The position numbers and the translations under genes were made by a program. A model generated the notes under the pieces. It was not told where the DNA came from. It did not search any database and saw only the letters and a program-made list of their open reading frames with translations. A stretch of DNA of 64,000 nucleotides, taken from NCBI GenBank assembly GCA_001986395.2, contig MQVO02000008.1, positions 1,442,693 through 1,506,692 of the forward strand. Direction: 5' to 3'. Shown piece by piece: positions 1-12,124 of this stretch (the stretch's first letter is position 1; the number at the start of each line of letters is the position of its first letter). The DNA is from Irpex lacteus (taxonomy: Eukaryota > Basidiomycota > Agaricomycetes > Polyporales > Irpicaceae).

Positions 1-1
1 C

Positions 2-2137
2 TACCCTGTATGCAGCAGGCTCCTCCGGGATTATCTCCTCAAACGATTTACGTCTGTCGTTGACTTACCTCTCCTTGGCCAAGAACGCAGCAAGAAGATT
101 GAGGGCACAGCAGTAATTTGTGGCGGAAGGTGAGTTCATCGATGTATGCTGACCGTCTACCTGCTCATGGCTTGGCGTAGTATCTCAGGTCTACTCGCCG
201 CCCGTGTTTGCTCCGACCATTTCGCTCATGTTATTATCATCGACCCGGAGCTGACGGAAGTCGAGCGTACCAAGGCGAGCACACGTATCGCCCAATATGA
301 CTCCTTGCACGGTAAGGCAAACTACAATACGAACTAATATCACTACTAAATCGTCTGATAGGCTATTTGACTTTCGTACTCGACGGCCTGCGTCGCCTAT
401 GGCCGAACTTCGACGCTGAACTCAAGAGCATCGGGGGCTAGTAAGTCACCGTTTTCTTCCGTCAGCATGTACTGATTATCTATCGCGCCTCCAGCATAGC
501 TTCTGGAGATGTTAAGCCATTCTTTGGTGGTACACTACTTCCAGCACCGTACGAAGAATATGAGGCAAAATCACAGAAGCTCCCAGAGACCATGTTCGTC
601 AGACGGCCCCGGCTCGAGAACCTCCTGCGCAAGCTTCTGCTAGGCAAGCCCTCCAATGTTCGCACGATGGTCGGCTCAGTTCGAGGAGTGCACGTCCAAG
701 ACAAACCCGGTCCTCGTGTTGACCAAATCATCATTCGTGGTCAAAATGGTCAGGAAATCACCATCAACGATCCCACCCTAGTCGTCGGTGAGTGAATTTG
801 TGTACTGGTCCTCTCGTACACTGTTCAGTATATTGAGCGCCCGATACTTCGTACTTTTCTACGATGCAGACTGCTCTGGCGACAGTCAAGCAGGCTTCAA
901 GTGGCTTAAGAAGGCTGGCTACGAGATGCCCCAGGATGTTCGCCTGGAATATGACCAAAAGTTGTATTACGTTACCGTCACATTCACCGTTGACAAGGTG
1001 CTCGCCAAGTCGCTCCCCATCCCAGGCGGCTACGAGAATGCTGGATGGATCTATACGTTTGTCCCTCACTACAACCTTGGCAATGCTGGCTTCGTCATCG
1101 GCAAAATGGACAACGACACGAGTAAGCCCTTCATGCGAGAGTATGTTTCTGGCACTTGACTGAGACATCTGTAGTGCAACTCTGCTGTGGTGGATGGGGC
1201 GATGTCACCCTCCCTCTCGAGGCAGACCAGATTGAGCCCTACGTGCGGTCTTGCCAGGGTCGCGAACCTGTGCCGGAATGGCTGGTTGACATTCTATCCC
1301 AACTGGTGAAAGATGGCTCACCGACCTTCAAGCCCTTGAAAATCAGTGAGTACCAAATTCAATGGGATTCTTGTTCTATCAGAACTAACATTGGGATAGG
1401 ACCGTGCTCGTACATTCGCTATCAAGACGTTCCCAACATGCCGGCCAACTTTGTCGCACTTGGGGACTCATTCCTGCAACTGAATCCGATCTACGCGTAC
1501 GTATCTTTGGTCATGGAAAGGCGTCATCCGTCTCGATTCTGAATTGGTGTTCTCACCAACAGGCAAGGTTGCAGCAAGGCGATGATGGGTGCTATCACGC
1601 TGAACTCTCTGCTGACTGAGGTCATACCTGTGAAGACGTCAGGCAAGGAGGCTTTGCCAGGCACCTTCTCGCGATCTTATTTCAAACATGTTGGTGATCA
1701 CGGAGATGCGCTCTGGTACGCACGCGCTCTGCTTAATCTCGGCTGCGACTGACCTGAGTATTTCATTAAAGGGAGTCCACGAAAACATTCGGTAGGTTGT
1801 CAATTACAAATTCGACAAATGCTGTACTGAACGATTGAATTGCTCGTAGATTACGGGTTCCCGAGCACACGTCCTGCCAAGGGAGAGACGCTGCAAGCCG
1901 GTTCTTTTGCACGTTGGTACCTCGACATGTTCATCGACGCCGCTCTCAAGGTGAGGAAACATATCAAATGCTGTTTTACGTCTTCTGACTGGCGTCATAC
2001 AGGACAAAGAGTGTGCATCCACCATGTGGCACATCCGCATGTTACTCGCCCCGCCGACAGACATGTTCACTCCATCCATGCTGTGGAAAGTCACGAGCAA
2101 CACCCTGCGGTCGAAGTTGTCTCGTATCAGCCATTGA
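2..2137 (+). CDS. FAD-dependent oxidoreductase/monooxygenase-like protein, 5' end cut by window
   Basis: Eleven exons join in frame: 2-129, 181-311, 362-440, 495-787, 870-1121, 1175-1345, 1400-1496, 1563-1715, 1772-1791, 1850-1950 and 2003-2137. They give 519 visible residues ending at a TGA. The N-terminal part carries a dinucleotide-binding stretch (AVICGGSISGLLAARV) followed by a hydrophobic strand ending in an acidic residue (HVIIIDPE), the Rossmann fold of FAD enzymes. Near the C-terminus ALGDSFLQLNPIYAQG is a variant of the second FAD motif (GD...P). This places it with group A flavin monooxygenase-like proteins; the substrate cannot be read from the sequence. The frame is open to base 2 and only a short N-terminal piece should be missing, but the true start lies outside the window. 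Confidence 0.8.
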
Positions 2138-2255
2138 GTGAGGAAGCAGAGGAGCAAGATAGAAGTTTGAATTTGTATGTGCCACCATCACACGTTGTTT
2201 TAGGGCTTTGTACTTTGTACACGTATCTATTCGGATTCCACAAAATGGGTAAACA

Positions 2256-4168
2256 CTAGCGATCAATACCGTGTTCGACAGGTATCTGCAATTCCTCCAA
2301 CGCCCTCTTTCCCCTTTCGACCCAGTACTGCACCGTCGGAGGGTAATCAAACCATATGGAGGCAACAGCGTCAGGAGTTTCCTCTGAGCCACTTTGTTTC
2401 TTTGCTGTGTCATGAGAATCGGCCGTAGATGCGACGTCGTTTCCTGCTTGTCGCCCAGCATCTGCCTCAACAGATGTAGCCTGACGAAGACGGCGTTTCT
2501 TTTCCTTCCGACGAGTTGGTCTATCAGCCCCCGTGGTGTTCCTCCCCTCTTCCTCTCCCGTATCTGTATCAGGGGTGCTGCGCTCTGCGTCTCTCTGGGA
2601 AGACGGCGGCGAGAGCGGAGACGACGAGGGCGGCATAGTAGACGATATGTCTTCCTTGCTAGCTCCTGCTACAGCGTCACTCGCTGATAGGGTCCGTTTG
2701 CGGTGAGGTCCCCATAAACCACCATCGCGAATCCACGCTGCAACGTTTCGCTGCAGCTTAATCTCGTCCAAGACGCCGATAACAGCGAGCAGAGTCTCGT
2801 CGTACGTTTTAGTATCACGCTCGGCTTGAGAATCAAGCAAGGCCTGCTGCCGTTTTCCGTCCTTCTTTTCCTTGCGTTTTCGCTTGCGCGAGGCCTCGAT
2901 ATCTGCGCGCCCTTCTAGAGTAGGCGATAACCTGGCGCTCGTTTCGGTTTCGGTACCAGCTGGGACTGGTGTGTCCTGATCCACGTCCGCCAGGAGTTGC
3001 TCGATACGCAGGACTTCCAGATCCTTTGCACGGAGCTCACCAGAGTACTCTGGGATACACACATGGTTGTACGGCTGTAACTCGGCTTTTCGAGGCGAGT
3101 CATCGAGTAGAAGTGTTGTAAGAGCCGAGTGCACAAGGCTACGGCGGGAAGGGGGTTGTTTCGCAGATTCGTCACCGGAAGACGCTTCAGAGTCATGAGG
3201 GTCTGATATAGACGCGAGCTTTGACCATGGCGTGTTGAGGTCTTTCACAGTCTGCACCTTGCGGTCTTTTGAGTAGAAACAGAGCCAAGAACATAAAGCT
3301 TCAGTACTGTCGACTAACGATAGGAAAACCTCGTACAATAGTGGTCTTTGTTGAGCCCGAGCGTATCTCTTGCCCACACTGCCAAAAGTTTCTTCTTTTC
3401 CGCTGCAAAGCACCTTTCCACCATATCGCCCACACTATGAGGTTGCGCCGAAGACCAGACCATGACATCCAGCCACGCTCTTGTCTCAGGTGCAAACAAG
3501 TAGGATCGGAATGCATTCATATACGGTCGTGGGTGAACAGGGCGAAGTCTAGGTAGTGGCCGACCATTACCGTCTAGTTCGGGCGGAGGTTGTGGCGCAT
3601 GCTTGTTCTTTGGACGAGCTAAAGCAGAGCGATGCACGAGAGTTCCGTTTAGGTCCAAGATTAGGAGTTTGCGCTCTTCTGTGGAGGAATGCAAGCTCTC
3701 TGGCGGCTCGTTTGCGAGTTTGAGGTACGACGGAGAAGGAGATCGAGGTGGTGGAGGCGTAACTGGACGATCATCTCGCTCATGTCTGTAGGGCGCGGGT
3801 ACAGACTCCTTTGGTCTTGCATGTCCGTAATCCCTCTCTCTTCTATCTCTCCAATCTCTCCTTGACTGAGACGGGTGTCGGTCCTCCGGGTAATAATTGT
3901 GTTCATCGTACCTCGCGGGTTGATGCTCAGTCGCAGGATAACTTGAAGAATATCCATATTGGTTCGTATCTTCATACGTATTTCTGTAGTAGTAGTCGTT
4001 GCTCTGCGACGATGATGGTGCGTAATACTGGCCGTCTTCGTAGCCGTAATTGTTGTTATAGCCGTAGTACGCATCGTTAGATGCTTGCCACTGGTCATGA
4101 GTTCCTTGGTAGGGGTAGTACTGGTCTCTCCAGGGACCAGCCGAGCGTTGGCGAGAGTTGTAAGACAT
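2256..4168 (-). CDS. FCP1/NIF-homology (NLI-interacting factor type) phosphatase-like protein with Tyr/Asn-rich N-terminus
   Basis: Two exons (4168-3337 and 3265-2256) encode 613 residues. Residues about 20-90 are rich in Tyr, Asn, Gly, Ser and Gln, a prion-like low-complexity segment; an Arg/Pro-rich linker follows. The HAD-type FCP1 homology domain begins at LLILDLNGTLVHRS and continues past the intron (WSSAQPHSV, then RKVQTVKDLNTPW). The motif reads DLNGT rather than DxDx(T/V), so the second catalytic Asp is Asn and phosphatase activity is doubtful. The C-terminal half is charged and disordered with Lys/Arg-rich patches. The ATG at 4168 was chosen because the upstream extension of the frame looks non-coding and the low-complexity region starts right after it. 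It is divergent from the 5-oxoprolinase-like gene. Confidence 0.8.
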
Positions 4169-4572
4169 TCCAGCCGTAGCTCTGCCTATGCGTGTGGTGA
4201 TTTGTCTAATAATGCAGGTCCTTAGTGCAGCCACGATGACGGATAAGTAGTAGCAGAAGTAGAATGCCTGAATAGGCAAGGATGCGCTTTCTGCATCTCC
4301 CAGCGCGGATAGAGGCGCATCAAAAAGGCGCATCAACAGCTCGAACCGGGCACTTGGCGCGTTGAGCACGGTCATAAATATCCGGATTGTCAGACAGTGT
4401 GAATTGCATTGTTCAAATGTGAGAAACTCTCGCTGGTATTTGTGACCTTTAGCTGATTTATATTCATTGAACTCGTAATAATTCGTCATAAATCAGTGAT
4501 CAACTTGAGCGGCAAGGCCATAGACGACAGTGACTTGAAGGAGTCAAGGTTGCTCCCAAACCACCGTGATAT
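4169..4572. other. Divergent intergenic region
   Basis: This 404-bp gap separates two divergently transcribed genes and presumably holds both promoters. I see no convincing coding exon or clear TATA element. Confidence 0.5.
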
Positions 4573-7383
4573 ATGCCGCCAGTACCAGACAGATCCATTC
4601 GGATATGCGCCGACAGAGGCGGTACATTCTGTGATGTGCATGCATCGTATCCTGATCCAGACAAGCCAGGAGGACGCAAGGAAATTGTAGTGAAACTCTG
4701 TAAGTCTAATCTAATCGCAATTCTGCGCGCAACCTATAGATCTTGGTATACAGTGTCGCAGGATAAGGCGAACTACGATGATGCACCTACAGAAGGTATC
4801 CGAAGAGTGCTGGAGATTGTCGAAGGCAGGTCGATTCCTCGCGGGACAACTCTGCAGACTGATAAGATTGGTATGTCCATTGTCAAATCTCGCCTAATCA
4901 GATTTTCATACGACTATGTACCAGACTACATTCGCCTCTCCACTACCGTTGCTACTAATGCACTTTTGGAGAGAAAGGGTGAAAAGCATGCTCTACTGAT
5001 CACCAAGGGCTTCCGTGATTTGTTACTCATCGGGAACCAGTCACGTCCAAAGATCTTCGATCTCAATATTCGTCGTCCACCACCTCTATACTCGACCGTC
5101 ATAGAGATTGACGAGCGTGTGACTCTTGTGGGTTATACGTCTGACCCCAAAGCTGAAGAACACGCTGTACAGTTCGACGAAGACGGCAAGATCACCCGAG
5201 GGTATAGAGGTAAAGGCTGGGATGGAGTGGGTTTGGCTGAAGGCCCTGGCGACATCGTGCAAGGCCTATCCGGTGAAGCAGTGAGGATAATGAAGACTCC
5301 AGGTGATACATTTGCTGGCGATCTAATTACGATTGCCAAGTACTGACTATTCCAATCCAGATCTCAACGCGGTCAAAGCCGATTTGAAGAAGCTGTACGA
5401 CGACGGATATCGTTCACTTGCCATCGTACTCTGCCATTCATACACGTATCCTGAACATGAACTCCAGATCGGTAAACTCGCTCGTGAGATCGGCTTCGAG
5501 CAGGTGTCCGAGTCGTCCCAGCTCCTTCCGATGATTAAGATGGTACCGCGAGGAGTGTCATCCACTGCCGATGCCTACCTCACGCCGATACTACGCAAAT
5601 ACTTGGATGGGTTCTTCAGCGGTTTCGACGAGAAATTGAAAGATGGTAGACTGCGCAGTCCGCGTGTGGAGTTTATGGGAAGCGATGGTGGCCTGCTCGA
5701 TTTGAACAACTTCTCTGGGCTCAAGAGCATTCTCAGCGGGCCTGCTGGAGGCGTCGTTGGATACGCTCTGACAAGCTGGGACGAAAGTAGGAAACATCCT
5801 GTTATCGGGTAGGTATAGCCGTGACTCCCAATTGTCGTGCTGCTGACAAACGATATTTCAACAGGCTTGACGTCGGAGGTACATCGACAGATGTGTCTCG
5901 CTTCGATGGACGTTACGAAGTGGTGTACGAAACAACGACGGCCGGCGTGACAATCCAATCTCCACAGCTGGACATCAACACAGTCGCAGCAGGTGGAGGC
6001 TCCTGCTTGACCTTCCGCAACGGCCTGTTCCTTGCCGGCCCACACAGTGCAGGTGCAGAACCCGGTCCTGCATGCTATCGGTGAGTCCTTTTCAATACCG
6101 TACTAACTCCACATCTCTGAAACTCCCCCTATCTGTTCCCCAGGAAAGGTGGTCCTTTGGCGGTGACCGATGCCAACCTCATTCTCGGCCGCCTCATACC
6201 AGACTTCTTTCCTAAGATATTCGGGAAGTCTGCGAAAGAACCTCTGGACGCGGAAGCATCGCGGTCCAAGTTTGAGGAGCTTCTGCAGGAGGTTAACTCG
6301 ACTTACGACAAGAAGCTGGATCTCGATGAGATGGTTTATGGGTATGTTGTTTTATACACCTATGGGCGATACTCATTAACAGTCGCCTTTCAGTTTCATA
6401 AAAGTTGCCAATGAAACGATGTGTCGGCCCATCCGTGCGCTTACCGAAGCCAGAGGCTATGCGCTTCAGAAACACATGTATGTCAACGCGACCCTCCACT
6501 AGTACTGTGAGAAGACGAGCTCATATACAGCATTCAGATTAGCCAGTTTCGGTGGTGCTGGTGGTCAGCACGCCTGCGAGATCGCAAAGCTACTTGGCAT
6601 GAAGACAATCCTCATCCATCGATACAGCTCCATCCTCTCGGCATACGGGCTGGCACTTGCGGACAGGTACGAACGTGTAACGATGACTTCAATGCCATAA
6701 AATCTCAAAATCATCCCTATGTAGAGCGTTTGAGTTACAGGAGCCATCATCCACGTTCTACACGCCCGATAACCGCAAGATTCTCAAGTCCCGGCTCGAC
6801 AAGCTAGATAAGGAAGTGCGCGAGGAGCTGAGACGGCAAGGGTTCGACGGAGAGCACGTCACCACTGAAAGACTGTTGAATATGCGTTTCGAGGGTACAG
6901 ATACCGCGCTCATGGTGCTTCCTTCGGAACAGGATGGAGACGGCCAGGAGGATTTCGAGGCTGCATTCAAGCGAGTATACAAAACAGAATTCGGGTTCTT
7001 GCTGGAGACGAAGACCATAATCGTAGACGACATAAAGGTATGTGATCGTGCGGAAGGTTTGGGGTGCGCTTTACTGACTATAGCTGGTATAGGTCCGCGG
7101 GATTGGCAAGACTTTCGACACTCTCGGAGAGTCGGTATTTGAAGAGGTGCAGAAGCTGAGTACGCAGGCTGTCGATCCTAAGAAAGCCGAGACCACGTAT
7201 AGCGTGTATTTCGACGGGTTGGGCCGTGTAAAGGATACCCCGGTGTTCTTGCTACCGGCTTTGGAAACGGGAGACAGACTGGAAGGGCCAGCTATGATCA
7301 TCGACGACACACAAACTATTGTCCTCATTCCCGGTGCAACAGCCACCTTGACGAGCAAGCATTTGTACATCACCTTGGAGTAG
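4573..7383 (+). CDS. 5-oxoprolinase-like protein with HyuA half only
   Basis: Ten exons (4573-4699, 4754-4870, 4925-5302, 5361-5808, 5865-6080, 6144-6341, 6394-6477, 6538-6666, 6725-7037, 7093-7383) give 766 residues. The protein matches the N-terminal, ATP-binding HyuA half of eukaryotic 5-oxoprolinase: the hydantoinase A N-terminal region ([24 protein letters not shown]), then the actin-like ATPase core ([43 protein letters not shown]) and [13 protein letters not shown]. Full-length fungal and animal enzymes are about 1,280-1,300 residues with a HyuB half fused behind. Here the frame stops at tandem TAG codons after the HyuA C-terminal beta domain, and no HyuB-like sequence is visible in the next 2 kb. 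The two halves normally cooperate in ATP-dependent opening of 5-oxoproline in the glutathione cycle, so activity of this copy is uncertain. Confidence 0.88.
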
Positions 7384-7578
7384 TAGCAGTTTCTCCAGCT
7401 TCGAATAGTCGACCAGACCAATGTATCCATGTATCTCCGTACTGTATTTTGCAAATGAGGTTCTGCAATGGCATGCCTGTGTAGTCTTGGTGTGTTCCTC
7501 GTGTGAGCTTAATGCGCTATGGGTTTTAAGTGTTTGCTGTAATAATAATGCCCTTGCTCGTTACATCCCAGGTACAGT

Positions 7579-7920
7579 CTACTCGTCGTCATATCCCGAC
7601 ACGGGTACCCGAGCCCTCTTCGGCACTACATGCATTGTCAGCATACCTCTCGACAAGTAGACCCGTAAGCACGTACATGGATAAGTGGTAGGCGGCCTCT
7701 CTGCCGGTTTCCAACCAAATCTTTCGCGTATTGGTGGCACTGTCACGACCAATGCGGGGCCAATGAGACCGAGAACGATCGAGTAGTAAATCACTGGTTG
7801 TTCATGTGCTTGTCTTTGCTGTTACAAGGTTTTGTGAGTCATATAGCAGAGCTTTCCGACTCATTTCATGCGCACCAAGTAGCGGAATGTTTGGCGGAAG
7901 GGCGAGAATAGCGATGCCAT
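7579..7920 (-). CDS. NADH:ubiquinone oxidoreductase 9.5 kDa subunit (NI9M / NDUFA3-like)
   Basis: Three exons (7920-7876, 7818-7677, 7625-7579) encode 77 residues, the size of the fungal complex I 9.5 kDa accessory subunit. The N-terminus (FSPFRQTFRYLQRQAHEQP) is basic and amphipathic. One membrane helix follows (YYSIVLGLIGPALVVTVPP), then the family-typical IRERFG and a Pro-rich PPTTYP stretch. The C-terminus ends in VSGYDDE, like the GxDD end of the Neurospora protein. It would sit in the mitochondrial inner membrane arm of complex I. The gene converges with the 5-oxoprolinase-like gene (196 bp between stops). Confidence 0.85.
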
Positions 7921-9646
7921 CGTAGGAGGTTGTGGTGGACAGAGACGACTTAGCCCGACTGGGGCGCTCGAGTAAGAAAGTTAACCTTCCCACGGTAAGA
8001 ATAGAAAGGTCACCTTACCTTCCGATTAGTATTCGTTCTATCGACCACATTACTCCTTTTATGACATGGAGTTCGGCATAATCATGGTCAGTTCTGTACC
8101 AACAACATGCTCTATCACCGTTACTTAACTGACCGTCCTGTGTATATGTTATGGATCCAGGCCAGCGACGGTGCAATCCTCGTCGGGGGCCTTCTATATC
8201 CTGTGTTCATGTATGTCACGGTGCTATCCACCTTTTGCGAGCTTGCTTCACTCCTCAGTCGAGAGTATAAAGTTCTACAATGGTTACGGATGTGCGGCAG
8301 GAGCCATCACAAACAGCTTCACCGTTACTTGAGAGTAAGGTTCCCGATATCTTTAGTTGGATTCGCATGACTGAAGCCGCTTTGTACAGACTCAACATGG
8401 GACTCAGAGTGCCAGCTAGATGAGGCTGCCACATACGGCGAGGCTCCGTTAGTCGGATGTCTCTGTGCTGGTACTGTGGGTATACGCTCTGCCTTCGGCT
8501 GCCTCCTATGCATCAACGATCCCACGAAATGTAAGATAGGACGCGTCAGTTGAAACAGTGATGACAGTGCTTTCCTGGTGCAAGATCTTGCGTCTTACGG
8601 CGAAGCCAGTTTTCATACAGTAAGTTGGTCCCCGTTCCTTTGCTGCTTTATCTCCTGACCAGCTCCTGTCGCCATAGATGCCCACTGTCATCATCTCTTG
8701 ATTAGGTGCATGGTGTCTGATTGTACAGCGACGCGTTGTATTCAATAGACTAACTTTATCCTCACAAGACACAGGTCATAGCTGATGTTACCTTTGAATA
8801 CCTAATAAAGAACAGTCCGAGTTTATTCTATCTGTCGTACATGCAACTATAGATGGTGGCTGAACAGCCTCATCCCCTCAGTTCCACTTCTTTGACCGGA
8901 TCTACCAGCACTCTGATGTCATTCTAGGTAAGCTCTCGTTTGCTAAAGATCGTTTTGCAACACTGGTGCAGCTGAACAGACCTTCAATTCCTAGTAACTA
9001 GAGCTCAGGTTATGGCCGCCACAAGCGTGCTGCTCATATGCTTGCTTACAGCGCTAGCTGGGTGTACGAAGAGTCAGCAAGGCATGACGTTCATGAGTTT
9101 CATATAATGACTGACGGAACTCTGAACAGCTATCGCATCTCTGTCATTTTTCTAAGAGCGTAGTCTTGTGAGTCCTGGTCTTCTATGATACGTGATGCAG
9201 CCCCTCGCACTGATCACACGAGCCTCTTCCATTAGATCTCGTGTTATGCAGGAAGTAATTGTAACTCTCTTCACCAAGCTCCGTACCAAGTAGAGGTATA
9301 CCATACAGTCAGGTGCGTGTCATGACCTCATCAATACGTACATTGTCTATCGTACTCTCAAGTTGTAGCATACATTTGAGTTTGTCAGTCACTCATATTG
9401 CGGTTTCAACTCTATCCTAGACAGATACTCTCTGCGCTCTAGGCCGAATATTTCGTATTAAGCAATCCACATCTACAAGAAGATATGGGCTTCGCTGATC
9501 AAGGTATGACCTTGAATTTTGAGGCTCATTCGCCTGATAGGAGTCCTCCCTAACTCTGTGAGCAAGCGCCTCATCCCGTATTCGTTGTGTATATGAAGGC
9601 ACTTGTCAGCTACATTTTCAGCACCGCAACCCGGCCGCCATCAACT
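7921..9646. other. Low-coding stretch with possible exon fragments
   Basis: Apart from the small Cys-rich model listed separately, no complete gene could be built here. A plus-strand exon near 8161-8211 reads ASDGAILVGGLLYPVFM between an AG and a GTATGT and resembles the first membrane helix of DUF6534 proteins, so part of a second, damaged family member may lie here. Several short open segments around 8830-9600 show no family likeness. Confidence 0.35.
8280..8553 (+). CDS. Possible small cysteine-rich protein
   Basis: Two exons (8280-8334, 8390-8553) join in frame to 72 residues with a GTAAGG donor and a TACAG acceptor. The second exon has five cysteines in a short span (CQ, CLC, CLLC, KCK pattern). 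A TATA-like GAGTATAAAG lies about 15 bp before the ATG, too close for a normal TATA-to-start distance. No signal peptide is visible and I do not recognise the family. It could equally be an internal exon of a larger gene, since a second GTAAGA donor lies within the last codons. Confidence 0.25.
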
Positions 9647-11482
9647 ATGGCATCCATGGACGTCGAAACCTTCATGGGTTCGTTTTTCATCTTGCTCTGC
9701 ATTACATTCATGTGAGTAGCCAAAGCTAGCTGCACCGAATCTAATGTATAAACTCGAGCTCTAGACTATATGGCTTCTTCTGTGCGCAGGTGTATTACTA
9801 TTATGCAACCTACCAGGACCGTTGTGTTCTGAAATTTGTAGTTTTTGTTCTCTGGTAAGCTCTTACTACCGCATGTGTAATCAATCATTGATGGCCCAAA
9901 TTATACACATATAGCGTACTCGAATCTGTACACGTCGTCTCATGTGTGCACCTATTGTATTCATACTTGCTCGTGGACTACGCAAATTCGCAAAAGGTTC
10001 TCGGTGTAGTGTGGTAGGTATTTTCTGGCTTATGCTTACTCTACATGTATTAACCGTACCATAGGAGCGCCGGGGTTTGTAGATTTCTATCTGTACTGAG
10101 AATTGCCAAAGCTCATACAGTCCTCGAAGTTTATATTCTACCTAGAGGTAATTATCCATGTTTCCAAAACCTCATCCCGCCAACCTAAAGGTTTCCACTA
10201 GCACACGATTGGTGTGCTCGTTCAATCGTATGTATAGACCGCTTTTACTATACAACGGCGATGCTGACCGAATTTATAGTTACTACATTTTCGAGGGTAT
10301 GGTGTGGTGAGTCTTCCAATACTTGCTCTCAAAGCTCCATTATACTCAGGGCCTCGGAATAGTGAGCCAAAACCGATTCATCGTCTTCGCCCTGGTAAGT
10401 ACAAAGAATGATATGTGACATTTCGTCTTCAACTGAACTCTAATTAGGCTGCAGTGGAATCAACTCGTATCGGTGAGCTGTAAATATTACTAGTGTATAT
10501 TTTACGTGCCCTAACATGCTATTTGAACCCTCCAGCGATCGGATTCAGTGAGTTTCAGTACCTCTAGACATACATCGCGATAGTAACAGTCCGCTTATTG
10601 CATTTAGAAGCGAGCTCTTACGTGTAGGCGTCAGATTGTGTTTTCCAGGGAAACTCACTCATCAACGCTATCTCCCATAGGTGCATGTATAGTACATGGG
10701 CGACCATGCGAGCTGAGACCATGTTTGGGGTATTTTCTCTTATCCCCTTCCACTTTAGCCAGCTCGCTCATGACTTCGATGAATATTATAGGTCTACCTG
10801 AATTTGGCCTTCGGTTTCAACATCTTCGTGGACTTGTCCATCGCAGCTATTCTGACGCTCTACCTCAACGCAAAGGGTTGTTCGGTTGCATGTGGAGAGT
10901 AAGCAATGGATATTGTGCATTCATCGGCTCTCAATTTCGGTCTGACGTGAACCTACTTACAGTGGAACCAAGAAGATTCTGCTCAAGCTTGTGTACTATG
11001 CGATGACTGCTGGTGCTCTGACCGTGTTGGTGGTGTATCTCCCCACATCTTGAATTGCTCATTTATTCTGGAACAGAATCGTAAATATTGCTGTCTTGAT
11101 CTCGGTGCGCGGTGTAGTTTTTCGTTTATCTGAGAATCTCGTCCCCATGTCAATTTCCTAGTACAATAAGTCGATGCACACACTTACGTATGCCGGTTTA
11201 CTCCAAATTATTGCCAAGTGTAAGTTGCGGATCATTCATAATTACATTTATAAACGTTCACTCACTGTACTGTATCTTAGTGAACGCGAACTCAATGCTT
11301 GCGATGTGAGTAAAGCATTGCTATCGAGTGGATGTGTACTGAATAAAATCCATAGGTTGAATGCGCGAAAGACGATCGCAGGCGCAACCATCACCGCGGC
11401 TGGTATGCCCGTAGAGCTCTCTAGACTATCCAGCCGACGTCCCGCGCAGCCATCCGTAAGCCAATTATACAATGCCCATTAA
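9647..11482 (+). CDS. DUF6534-type seven-helix membrane protein
   Basis: Seventeen short exons close exactly in frame to 280 residues: 9647-9711, 9765-9854, 9915-10013, 10065-10074, 10121-10147, 10202-10227, 10280-10296, 10363-10394, 10448-10472, 10536-10547, 10590-10621, 10792-10898, 10963-11025, 11077-11104, 11162-11219, 11281-11305 and 11356-11482. The order of segments follows the family: a first helix ending in YGFFCAQVYYYYATYQD, LESVHVVSCVHLLYSYL, HTIGVLVQS, SQNRFIVFAL, then the conserved C-terminal block (NIFVDLSIAAILTLYLNAK, YYAMTAGALT, NANSMLAMLNARKTI). The function of the family is unknown; it is strongly expanded in mushroom-forming fungi and lies in membranes. An alternative last exon from 11530 (ETIVIEEKW) is possible. 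Some very small exons (10, 12 and 17 nt) make the middle of the model less sure than its ends. Confidence 0.72.
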
Positions 11483-12124
11483 ATCAACATTCTGAGACGG
11501 TCTTTAGGCATCCATCCACGTCTTTCAGGAAACTATTGTCATCGAAGAGAAATGGGTTGGTGTCTGTGGGCCACCGTCGATTAGCAGGTGTCTGACTAGA
11601 TCTTCCCATGTAGGATGCCAGCGGAGAGGACCAGAAAAGCAAGCCACCCATCCAGGATACAGCATCACAGATGTCGAGCTACAGGGGGGCTGAGACATCA
11701 GTATAACACTGCTAAGGCAATAAAACAACCGCCAAGAAAGCCTCCGTTGTAACCTCAGAAAGTACTCGTTGAAACATGATATTTCAAGTCTATGGCCGGT
11801 ATCTATTGAAGGATCTATTCTTGGTCAACCTGTGCATAGGTAGTTTGTGTCAAATATCTGCCTCATTATTCTGAAGCTTGTATCTAAAACACGTATCAAC
11901 ACACCGTATTTATCAATTTGATACTCGAACTCTGTCTTAAAAGAGCCAGGGATTAAAGGACTTCCTAACGAATCTGGATATAGGAAGAACATGTTGGCCG
12001 ACTACTAGAGTATCTTCGAGGGTGCTTCCACCTCAAGGTGTGTCGTGATAGTCGGTTTTATCTTATTAATTGACTGTGGAGATACTGTCGCATTCCTGTG
12101 TATTGTATCTGCTGATACTCACGT
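11483..12124. other. Intergenic region between convergent membrane-protein genes
   Basis: No supported gene. An open segment after 11530 could be an alternative 3' exon of the DUF6534 gene. Confidence 0.4.

Noticed and set aside
9012..9107. Hydrophobic stretch ending in LTALAGC that looks like a bacterial lipoprotein signal
   Set aside because: The window is clearly fungal, the frame ends after 31 codons and no splice sites extend it convincingly.
7384..9640. Searched for the missing HyuB half of 5-oxoprolinase downstream
   Set aside because: No HyuB-like segment in any frame. The first part is taken by the complex I 9.5 kDa gene on the other strand, and what follows lacks family likeness.
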